Shown here piece after piece: positions 12,801-21,722 of a stretch of DNA of 64,000 nucleotides (position 1 is the stretch's first letter; each line of letters starts with the position of its first letter). The translations under genes were made by a program, and so were the position numbers. Source of the stretch: Undaria pinnatifida (lineage: Eukaryota; Sar; Phaeophyceae; Laminariales; Alariaceae). A model generated the notes under the pieces. It worked only from the letters and a program-made list of their open reading frames with translations. It was not told the origin of the DNA and did not search any database. The stretch spans positions 18,727,367 through 18,791,366 of the forward strand of contig JABAKD010000016.1 in assembly GCA_012845835.1 (NCBI GenBank), in the 5' to 3' direction.

Positions 12801-15800
12801 TTTGCGGGATGCCAAGTTTCGGTGGGTAGAAAAACATGTAACGCTACAGCAGTAACAGCACTGAAACCGACGAACACCCAACCCAACCCACGAAAAAAAA
12901 AGAGAAAAACGGGCCAAAACGTCACTTCTTGACCTGAATTTCGTGGGTTGGCCTTCGGTTATGACGTTCTTCAGGTTCAATACCACCAGGATATCATAAC
13001 ATTTTTACATATCTACCCATAATCAAGCTTACTTGGTCTTCCAGAAATACCCAAGTACCAGGGCGTATGGTATAAAATAACCAATTGAAAAAAACGAGGC
13101 GCGCGGGCGCGGTGGATCATTTATTGGTTTTCCCATGGAAAAAAGGCCTCATCAATATGGGGGGTAGGGCTTTAGGCCAGAATACAATTACGGGGGAGAA
13201 GGCTTCTCCATATCGGGGGTCACATCAAGGGCAGAACCCAAGTAGCTAGTACTGCTCAAGCCTCGTGCCAACGAACAACTTCAAAGTGCCGCAAAGGATA
13301 AATGGCGAGCCTTTTCTCTTTGGTTTTCCAAGGAAAAAAGGCCTCGTCATATCGGGGTCAGGGAAGTGCTCATAACTCAGAACACAAACATCAACATATA
13401 ATCAGCATGGTCCACTGCAAGAGGCGGCCGACTAAAGGGTGCACAACATCAACACAGCAACAGGCCTCCTCTCGATTGGACCGGGCAGAACAGCACATGG
13501 CGGCGTCAGGGTGTTAGTTAGGGTTGGAGAGGGGGATAGGAGGTACATAGGGGTTAGTGTTGGAGTTGGTATTGGAGGTGGGCGGAGCCGGTGTGCGAAA
13601 AGAAGCCTTCGGCGGCAGTTTATTTCCACGACTTTTCGAACGAAAAAAAAAGGGGGTATAAAAATTATGTAGTTATCGACTTTGTGAGGAAAAGCAAAAA
13701 GAGTAGGCGCGAAAAAAAGTAGTTGTCGACTATTCGAGCAAAAGCAAAAAACGATGCGAACCTATATACCAGCAATACCGCAATAAGTGCAGTTGCGAGA
13801 CCCACTCAAAAACCGCTACCACAAAAACTTGACGAAGGGGATGGATCGCTCTCATACCCTTGTAGGAACACGCAAAGGGGGAGGTTTCCAACATAAATAC
13901 AGAGGCGTTTCTATCTATTAATAGGGGCTGTTGCCAATCGTTCAAGAACCAAATTTGTTGCGACAACCCCGTATGATAGGGGTTTGCGAAAAGTAGGACG
14001 GGAAACACGCATCCCTGAAAAACGTGTTATTTCACAATTGTCTCGAACCTCGGTCGATTGCATTACGGGCGGGCGGGCAGGCATGCAAGCAGAACGTCGG
14101 TCCGACCGCCCACGCCGTTCGCCAGGCTCTGCGAGTGATACAGCACAAACACGCACGAGAACACGCGCCCTGCGATGAACTTCCCCGGTTACCATCTTCA
14201 AAACGAGGACACACCCAACCGGAACTGTCGCTTTAGGAACCTCTCGCCGAGAATCTGTCAAAAAAGCTCCTCTCGGCGCTTATACTTTCCCTGTTGTCGA
14301 AAAAATGACCTTGGAAATCCATCGGAGGGGATGGAGTGTGTTATCTTGCCCGGTACACGGTATACAAACAGACACGCATGAATATATCTACCGGACGCAG
14401 GGTCGTGCACGGTACTGCTCGTACGTGGTGTACCGTTGGTGCTGTTGCGCACAACGGTTTTGCCTCTTCAAACAGCAGCAAAACAACAAACATCCATGTC
14501 TACGGGTACCCGGCACCAGGTACACGGTACTGCTTGAACGTGGTGTACCGTTGGTGCTGTTGCGCGCAACGGTTTTGCGTCTTCAAACAGCAACAGAACA
14601 ACAAGCATCCATGTCTACGGGCACCCGGCACGAGGTAGGCGTCATTAGGTGCGGCTGACATTCGAATATTCAAAAATGCGATCAAGCCACAGCAGGTGTG
14701 GTACGGTAAACTATTGGTTAACTATTGTGATCACAACTATCAATTACAATAAATGTAGGTTGGCTCTGGACTTCGCCCTTCGTGCCTTTATGTATGCCAG
14801 GCACACCACTACTGCTGTATATCATACGTAAACAACTACAACACTCTTATGATAGCCTAGACTAAGCATACATATACCTGGTATAAATCGAGGAACAAGA
14901 TAAATACCTTGTAAGCGTTAGGGTTTGCTTGCATCATACTGGTGTGACATTATACTAAAAAAAAGAAAAATACACTCCAGCTGTGAGATCGAAGATTTTG
15001 TCGAATCTCATCTTTGCAAGCTGTGTGATACTCGGATCGCGCGTATTACGGGTTGTGTGTCCTCACCAAGGATATAGGTCGGCGACTCCCCTTACAACTA
15101 CAGTGTAGCTATCAGGGTCAACAGAGTGATGTTAGTCCGTCTGTGCGCGGAAACTGTGAAACCCGTTGTTGAGGGGGACAACTTCTGACAGCTGTGGAAG
15201 GAAATGCATCAGTTTATCAAGTGCATCCTGTAAGTCGTATAACCGGTGAGGGGAGGGCGGAGTTTTAAGGGCGTGGGGGCATGGGTTTGAACAAGAGGGA
15301 GCGGGTGGAGGGGGGGGGGGGGGGCGGGCTGGGCAACTCAATCTGTGCGTGGAAACTATAAATCCTCTAAGGGGATAAATCTGACGGTTTTGGAAGGAAT
15401 GCACCAGTTTATCATGTATATCCTGTAAGTCGTACAACCAGTGAGGAGAGGGCGGAGTGTTCGAGGGGGTAAAGTATCACACGCAGCTTGCAAAGCTGAG
15501 TTTTGATCAAAATCTTCTATGGTCGATCTCACAGCTGAAGTGAATATTTTCAATTTCAAATAGTATACCCTTGCATGTAGTATCACAAACCACCGGCATC
15601 AGCGGTGATCCTTCAGCGGTGATCCAATAGCAAGCCGCGAAACTATTGAGGTCGAGGTCGTAGGTTCGAATCACCATCCCTTACAAATCGACAGGCCGAC
15701 AGCGCGAGAGTGTGAGTTGGCGAAATTCGATGCAAATCCACGAGCACTATAAGCCGAAAAATGGGACTGCTGAGCCCTATGCGCGATAAAAATCAAGGCG

Positions 15801-18800
15801 AGTACTGGGGGGAAGAAGGAAAGACACCTGTGACCACGTCTTGGTGACCGCGTCTTGTCCAGAGGGTTTAAGGGCAAATAAAACCTCTCAAGAGTTGAGC
15901 TGAAGACTAAAAGTGATGGTTCAAAAAATTAAATATACACTGTTTGTATGCCGCTTTGGTATGTGATATAATGGCCCGGACATTGGCGACTTCGAACGCC
16001 TTCTCGCTTATGGTACACCTCCTACCGTACCAGGGTACATGGTTCCTCCATTGAATGAATAGGCGTGTGGAAATGGAACCTAGGCGAGCCTGACAGCAAA
16101 ACTCACCAAACTCGACTAAAGACAAAAACATGAACTTTGATATATACCCTCCGCAGCGCGCGCAAATGCTCCGCGCAGCTTGCAAACCTGAGTATAGTAC
16201 TGACGACTCAAACGGTCGACTTCACAGCTGACATAATATTTTAACGGTCCATGCAGCACGCACACTTGCGTACAGTATCGACCACTCAATCGGTCAAACT
16301 CGCAGCTGACAGCCAAGGCATTTAAAAATAAATAAACGCGGCCAGAATCACGCAGTTTTGCAAGGCTTAGTATGGACCACTCAACCGGTTCAACTCACAG
16401 CTGACGTATTTGAAGTAAGTTTAATTTTGAAAAACTCACTTGCATTGCATTGCAGGTTGTAGGCCACGGGTCAAGTGCGCGCGCATTTGCCTTTGTTTTC
16501 CATATCATACAACACAGCACGACTACTTGCTGATTCATTCTACTGCTATTATGCGTTTGCCGGCCCAAGGTCCGAGCCAAGCCAAGTCTCGAATCCTCGA
16601 CCCTCCACCGCCCTCCGTTCCGTCGTTCTATGGTCCCTTCCTCTCTCCTTCCTAAACCCTCGACCCATTTCATTGAAGGTTTCACTTTTTCCGACTGAGG
16701 CATACCGTTGTATGATATCATAAATAACCAAGACTATGAATAGCCAATCGCGCCTGCTGAACGCTGTGAGCAGCCACTGCAGGCCTCGCCCCCGCACCCC
16801 CCGTCCCTCCTCCTCCCCTTTTCACAGCTACAACCTCCAGATAGGGACAAACTACTTCGAGTTTTTAGTGTTGGAACGTTTTTAAAAGGCTCAAAATAAC
16901 TCGTCCCATGAACGTCGAAAATGTCCAGGAAAGAATACATCATGTACCGTATATCATACAATAAAAATACACTCCAGCTGTGAGATCGAAGATTTCGTCG
17001 AAACTCATCTTTGCAGCTGTGTGTGATACTCCGATCGCGCGTATTACTGGGTGTGTCCTCATTAAGGATATAGGTCGGCGACTCCCCTTGGAACTACAGT
17101 GTAGCTTGTACAAGGGTCAACAGGGTGATGTTAGTCAGTCTGTGCGCGGAAACTATAAAACCCGTTCTCGAGGGCGACAAAATCTGACAGCTGTGGAAGG
17201 AAGTGCATCAGTTCATCAAGTGTATGCTGTAAGTCGTACAACCAGTAAGGAGAGGGCGGAGTGTTCGAAGGGGTGGGTATATGTGGAAAACAGAACCGTT
17301 GACATCGCCGTCGTGCTGTATTTAAAATATGATATTTACAATATTCACCAGGTCCCAGGTATAATAGCAGCAGCAGAAACCAGTATAAACACTCCGGACG
17401 AGATTCAAACTCAAACGAGCCAAACCTGCACCCTCCATTTTTGCGACAATGTACTCGAAGTTAGAGTAGAGTATTTCCTTCGGTGGTATAATACCTGGTA
17501 AAATACAAGGTTTGACCTGACCTAAACTGCCACACTGTAAAAATGATCATATACCTATTCCAAGTAATTTTCCCCCCAAAACGAGGGCGCGATTTTGAAG
17601 GTGTTCGTACTGGGACTGGTATATTCTGTTCTATTTTCAAGCATAAACAAGGCTTGGCTCTTGGCTGATCGATTACTCGTGTGCATATCATACATACGGG
17701 CGCCAGGCATCATACCAATCATTTATGCCCGTACTTGTCTGATATTCAAATCTTATGTGCCGCCGAAGCACCCAGCCAGCGTTCAGCCGCTCAAACACCT
17801 TGAAATCTGCCAGGCAGTGTGCGTGCGTTGATCACATAAAACTGATATTACTCAGTATATTTTTACCCATCTACATCCAGCACAGCCAGTGCCCGTGCTG
17901 ATGCTTCATAAGAGACCAGCTAAGTGGTCACAAACTACGAGACAGAGATGAACATAGCAAATACGGCAAGGTCATTTGGCCATAAGCAATGCCAACCGCA
18001 CTGAGCACACAGGCAGAAATCGAAAATAAGCAAGCAACCACACCAGACTATTTGCGGCAAATAAGAAAATGTCGCTACTTGTAGTGTCAACCACTCAGTG
18101 AGGTCAGTATAAAACTCAAGTCAAACGGTCTCACTTTTTCTGACTCGCCCAGCAAGGTGCTTGTCACTAGTGTACACCCTCCTGCTCGCAATTCAAATTT
18201 TCACGTACCTGGTACTAATACATTTAGTAGTACGCGTGTTACATTCAAATCAACAACAGCAGTAATAGGTATGCACAAACAAAGCAGCAGCAGCAGAGTA
18301 GGCTACTCGTAAAGCGAAGGATATGGTGGGCTAAACCATAAGAAGTCGGGCAAAATAAGAACGCCGGGCTGAGATTTAGAAAGGAGCAAGAAATACCGGG
18401 GGTTGTGTTTAATGGTGTGTGCAACGCGCACCAGGTACCTCGTGTCCACAGTACCGGCGCTCTGACCATAAGAAACCGATGAATTGGTTTTAGGATACAA
18501 CAGTTAGTAGTAGTGCGACACCAAGAATAAGAATCTCTTATTTCTGGCCAGGCGGTAATTCTCATGGAAGGGTGTGTCCTACTCTATCTTCAGTACAAGA
18601 AAGGCATGCCAATATTTTAAATTGTCCTGCAATGCTCAACATGAAATTATTAACGGCTGTCGCGTCTCTGGCACTACAGATTTCTTAGTCGGAAACGGGT
18701 GCGTCCCACACCAGCTTCAGCATAACAGCTGTCGAATTTCTTACTCCCCCGTCGTTTTTACGCCCAAGCTTCTGTTGCGGCTCTTTCTCCCGACAGGCCC

Positions 18801-19683
18801 GGGGGTCTACCCTTCCCCAAGCAAGCAACAAATCCAGGCTGGGCCGGCATCCTCGTGCCACTTACCAGTACTGCTGATTTTTTTGTTGTACCAGGTACTA
18901 CTGGTACGTTTTGTGTTTTCAATCGATTTGCAGCAGTACTCATGCCTACCTAAGGAAAGGCCTAGGTGTTCTGCAGACAGCAATGGTGCTGCTTCTGTGT
19001 GATGTACACCACACACAACATACACAACGTGCAACAGCACAGGATCGGATCGATTCAAACTGCATGTTCGCGTGCTATGGTAGCCAGAACCCACTCATCG
19101 TGTAGGCTACGGTATCAAAACATTTTCAAAATTCGGGAGTTTTCGTTTGGTACACTCCTACACGAATCTAGTGTTGCAATTGCATCATAGGTGTTCGTTC
19201 TGCGAGTACTCGAAGCCGGGAAGGAAATAATCTTAGAGGCGGGTTCCCGAGTAATAGACTACAATTACTGCAGTACAAGGAAGGTAGAATATCAACTGGA
19301 GTGTATCATACGCAGTGTCGGTAGGGTATCATGTTCCCGGGTACTCAGGTAGGGTATCATATACCCGCGGGTACTCAGTATCCGATGCACGGTGAGTACA
19401 GAAGTACTTACTTGGAGCCGGGCGGGAGCGAATCTTTGACAGCTTCCCGAGCATCCATGGAGAAGAGAACGTAAGCGCTCCTTCCCCTGCGAGGTGCGTT
19501 GGGTGCCTTCTTGTAGGCCCTCTTCTTGCGGCGCTTGCCGGGCGTCCGAGACCCTGCGCCAGAGCCGGCGCCGCCGGCTGCGTCGTATCCCCCCCCCTCT
19601 TCCTCCTCCTCCTCGTCGTACCCGTGCTCCTCCCCCTCGTCATCGTAGGGCTGCTGCTGTTGGTGAAGCATATGGGCTGCCAT
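6880..19683 (-). CDS. Two-HMG-box chromatin protein (HMGB-like), 5 exons, 252 aa
   Basis: HMG-box proteins bind and bend DNA in chromatin; this one has the HMGB plan. Exons on the minus strand are 19683-19412, 11604-11506, 8749-8563, 7686-7572 and 6965-6880 (stop TAA). All introns are GT-AG and every phase agrees (759 nt). Residues 1-55 are Q- and E-rich, then basic. Box A (about 61-130) contains PNAPRRGRSAYVLFSMDAR and RWRELSEDDK. Box B (about 148-217) contains PLAPKRAMSAFLHFSQSMRP and EWNRMSDEEKLPYQAKAQDD. The tail is acidic (YEGDEDEDGD). The start at 19683 has A at -3 and G at +4; an in-frame ATG at 19788 would add 35 residues. Intron 1 is 7.8 kb and intron 2 is 2.8 kb, both full of repeats. 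The gene lies head to head with the CCDC130-like gene. The family is sure; the exact orthologue is not. Confidence 0.9.
6985..7380. repeat. TAGGG telomere-like array forming HMG intron 4
   Basis: About 390 bp of TAGGG units, with TTAGG units around 7080-7120 and TAGGGC variants at both edges. The array takes up most of intron 4 of the HMG gene (7571-6966). In the transcript it reads CCCTA, so the pre-mRNA carries a long C-rich tract running up to the acceptor of exon 5. Confidence 0.92.
7700..7806. repeat. GTCG microsatellite and short tandem repeat before exon 4
   Basis: Six GTCG units at about 7700-7725 are followed by two copies of a roughly 35-bp unit containing TTCCAGTATTTCGGTCG. They lie in HMG intron 3, directly upstream (in transcript sense) of the exon 4 acceptor. 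Confidence 0.7.
7983..8078 (-). repeat. Family Y repeat, 3'-end fragment
   Basis: The stretch matches the terminal ~90 bp of family Y (see 26555-26855): CTCCAGCTGTGAGAT, then TTTCGTCG, CATCTTTGC and TGTGATACTCCGATCGCGCG. Confidence 0.75.
8222..8395 (-). pseudogene. Decayed partial copy of HMG exon 3
   Basis: This stretch of intron 3 aligns with 8563-8680 of exon 3. The shared words include GTCCATGTTTTTC, GGGTAGGT, TCCCTCAG and GGAAAGCGCTCATGGCGCGC. An extra block of about 57 bp lies in the middle, and the copy is not open through its length. It lacks the start of exon 3 and has no clear splice donor. It looks like a local duplication of the box B exon that has decayed. Exonisation as an alternative exon is unlikely because of the inserted block. 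Confidence 0.82.
8854..9080. repeat. Tandem duplication, ~117-bp period
   Basis: Two copies carry CGGAGACA, GGGGCGGGGGTGGCTAG and GTTAGGGTATA, at about 8860-8970 and 8975-9080. They lie in HMG intron 2. Confidence 0.75.
9350..9380. repeat. GACT microsatellite
   Basis: About seven CTGA/GACT units in tandem inside HMG intron 2. Confidence 0.9.
9632..10120. mobile_element. Foldback/MITE-like element with ~165-bp inverted arms
   Basis: The left arm (about 9632-9800) and the reverse complement of the right arm (about 9945-10120) share in order CTATTATGGG, TTTACTCGGC, AAAAACAC, CGTAGTTTTCCGAG, GCTTTCTG and GTTTCTCCAG. The loop is about 145 bp. No transposase frame is present. A non-autonomous DNA transposon or foldback element is the most likely reading. 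Target-site duplications could not be fixed by eye. Confidence 0.72.
10600..10636. repeat. CACCAACA minisatellite
   Basis: About four tandem ACACCA-type units in HMG intron 2. Confidence 0.8.
11100..11275. repeat. Short repeat built on ACCGCCTTATAYAAG
   Basis: Copies lie at about 11102, 11168, 11212 and 11257, the last three some 45 bp apart. Another is at about 10842. They are diverged and lie in HMG intron 2 upstream of 11506. Confidence 0.5.
12083..12155 (+). repeat. Family Y repeat, short 3'-end copy
   Basis: It contains CAGCCTGCAAAGCTGAG, then CAATCGGTCGAACT and AGCTGACGTGTTTCAAGTAA. This matches the short version also found at 16165-16425, 23033 and 30311. Confidence 0.7.
12156..14400. 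other. HMG intron 1, part; no gene seen
   Basis: A G13 run is at 12495-12507. A diverged repeat pair at about 13110-13170 and 13315-13390 shares GGAAAAAAGGCCTC. Nothing else was recognised. Confidence 0.45.
14408..14638. repeat. Tandem duplication, 115-bp period
   Basis: Two close copies begin CACGGTACTGCT at 14408 and 14523 and share GTGGTGTACCGTTGGTGCTG, CAACGGTTTTGC and CATCCATGTCTACGG. They lie in HMG intron 1. Confidence 0.85.
14967..15265 (-). repeat. Family Y dispersed repeat, copy 1
   Basis: A copy of about 300 bp, aligned to 16963-17262 and 24961-25250 and, in reverse, to 26555-26855. Landmarks are CTCCAGCTGTGAGATCGAAG, ATCGCGCGTATTAC, GGTCGGCGACTCCCCTT, CAGGGTGATGTTAGTC and GCGCGGAAACT. 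A G-rich tract follows, with a run of about 16 G near 15308. No protein is encoded. Confidence 0.85.
15335..15555. repeat. Rearranged family Y pieces
   Basis: 15335-15465 matches the outer half of family Y on the minus strand (GTGCGTGGAAACTATAA, ATCCTGTAAGTCGTACAACC). 15474-15555 matches its 3' end on the plus strand (CGCAGCTTGCAAAGCTGAG, TCTCACAGCTGAAGTG). The two halves are now in opposite orientation. Confidence 0.7.
15598..15868 (+). mobile_element. tRNA-derived SINE, family S relative with a different head
   Basis: The body (GACAGCGCGAGAGTGTGAGT, GGACTGCTGAGCCCTATGCG, ACACCTGTGACCACG) matches family S. The head instead carries the box B GTAGGTTCGAATCACC, unlike copies A-C. This suggests a shared body joined to different tRNA-like heads. 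It ends with A-rich sequence near 15868. Confidence 0.72.
16165..16425 (+). repeat. Three short family Y 3'-end copies
   Basis: Three diverged copies of about 70-80 bp lie side by side at about 16165-16245, 16255-16320 and 16345-16425. Each carries GCAGCTTGCAAA-like or CACGCA words followed by CGGTCRAACTCRCAGCTGAC. Confidence 0.7.
16963..17262 (-). repeat. Family Y dispersed repeat, copy 3
   Basis: A full-length copy in the same orientation as the one at 14967, with the same landmarks (CTCCAGCTGTGAGATCGAAG to GTAAGTCGTACAACCAG). Confidence 0.85.
17263..19411. other. HMG intron 1, part; repeat pieces, no gene seen
   Basis: 17550-17600 resembles family W (see 22820). 17880-17990 pairs with 22031-22150 (shared CAGTGCCCGTGCTGATG and TGGTCAC, then AACTACGAGACA). 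Several ACCAGGTA motifs occur between 17345 and 18900. No coding exon was recognised. Confidence 0.5.
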
Positions 19684-21722
19684 TTTCTTAATCGTGTTGC
19701 TGCTGCTGTTGCTGTAGCTGTCGGTGTTGATGTACAGCAGTACAGAACACCTGATAAGAAACAGAGTAAGAAAGGCAGGCGGGAACATAAGAAATCCGGA
19801 AGCCGTTTTATGCCGAAATTAGTGTGCGTCACTCGCACCCCTTTCCCAAAGAAGGGTACTTGTAGAAGGGGGAGTGTTTTTGTGTCGTATGAGGTGACCC
19901 GTACGTTGTTGGCGGCGTCCTTTCTTAGCCGGCCGTTAGTACGATCGCACTACTACTGAAGATAACAAGCTAGTGTAACTGTACCCTGGAGGATTGCACA
20001 AGTCGTGGTGCATATATCATACCAGTACACAACGTGACAGACAAATTCAAACCAGGGTCTGCGTGTGCTAGTATTATTAGTTGGTCAGGTGCAACGCGGA
20101 TCTGATGCGTTTGCAAGTGCGCACAAGGAGAAAAGTTTTGTGCCCTGATTTTGGTTGGGTGTGCGTGTGTGTACCGCAATCGCTCGTTCTTCATCTCTTC
20201 CCCCCCTCGCTCTCTGTCTCTCTCGCCAGCGGGCGGGCAATGGCAGGCCGGACGAAAACAAAAACGGGCGGGGTTTTATGCTATACACACAAGGCTGCCT
20301 GAAGACACATCAGTATAGAAGCAAGCAAACGTTGCGCCGGCAGTAGCCTCGTAACCGGCCGGTCAAAAAACAAATCGGGGGGGGAAATTTAGGTTGTTGT
20401 GGGGAAAAAAATCGCCCAGCACAGCAGCTGAGCCGGCGGGCTTTGACTCTAGAAACAAGTAAATCACTCGTACGTAGTGTAGTACGACTGCCGCATTTTC
20501 CATTTTTCCTCCCGCGCAAAAAAAAAAAGGCAGGGTGATGGCACGCCCGTTGTTGTGTGTGCTGCCCAGATAACAGGACGTACGAGGATATCTATCCGGA
20601 TGAATATACCTCGCGTGTTTATGGAGGGAGAGAGATGCCTGCCGTACCAAGGGAACAAATGGAACATTGCTGATACATCAGTCACAGTGTCTCAGTCAGT
20701 CAGTGTGGACTCACTGCACGCTGTGCGCCCTACTTTGCTACCCCTGCGGACCCTTTTCGATTTTCTCAAAACCAGCGAGGCACCCTGCTGGGATGATCGA
20801 ACCCGGTTTCGGGCATATCGCTTTTCGCTCTCTATGGCCGGAGCGGGCGGGGCCCGACCGCGGATCCGAATTTCAACGCGAGGATGCACGCAAACCAGCA
20901 ATGGATCTCGGCGCAGCACCCAAGCAATGCAAGTGGCCTAACGGGCACTGCGATCCTTCCAACTTTTTTTTTTTTCGGGCTTGGGCAACAGCAGCACAAC
21001 AACAACACACAACGACACAAGCGGAACCAGCTGGCTATTCTCGGGGCAGGTCTGACTGCTGGGGTGTGTGCACCTTGCCGACACCCAGGAAACTCACGAT
21101 TATTCTTCCTGATCGCGCGGAGAGAGGGCGAGGTCGCTTCCTGCGGCGTCGGCGGCGGCTCCGGGATGACGAAAGACTCGAGCCGTGTACGGGACCTTGA
21201 AGGTCAGTAAACCTTAGGAGGAAGGAAGGAAGCAGGACGCGCACACTGAAAGCGAGTGATTTTGCCTCACGGGTGTGTCAGTCGCTTGCGCTCTGTCGTT
21301 TTCCACTAATTTTTAGATAAAAATGCATGTTTGACCCGGGAAAGGGGGTTTGAAGCAAACCATCCCCTGAAAGATACAGCGGCTTTATCATTTTGTTAGC
21401 CAATCAGAAGGCTCCGAAAAAAAGCTAGCGATTGTCTTCGTCAAGCATCCTTTATAAAGTGCTCTCGTTCCAGCACTGGAGACTAGACTTTTCGACGAAG
21501 CTGCCCCTCAATTCTACATCGAAGCCTTGGCCCAAGGGATACCAGGGACAACGGGGGCAACCGCAAAGCCATACCAGTAGCGCTTCTGTTTGAAAGAGAT
21601 TGAATCGAAGCTCGGATACAAAGACAGGGAGAAAGCTCGCGTACGCGTACAACCAGCACACGGACAGCGGAGGGAAGCTACAGCTTTTGTCGTGAGTTGA
21701 TACGTAGTGCTGCTGTGTTACC
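19684..21722. promoter_or_regulatory. Divergent intergenic region, HMG and CCDC130-like genes
   Basis: The two genes start head to head 2.04 kb apart, so this region must hold both promoters. A CCAAT-type word (AGCCAATCAGAAGG) is seen at about 21400, some 320 bp before the plus-strand start. A CT-rich run lies at 20200-20230. No TATA box was assigned with confidence. No further gene was recognised. Confidence 0.45.
21395..21415 (+). promoter_or_regulatory. CCAAT-box-like element upstream of the CCDC130-like gene
   Basis: GCCAATCAGAAGGCTCC lies about 320 bp before the ATG. The same 17 bases occur in each arm of the inverted repeat at 23769-24840, which supports the word as a unit but does not prove function. 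Confidence 0.4.
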
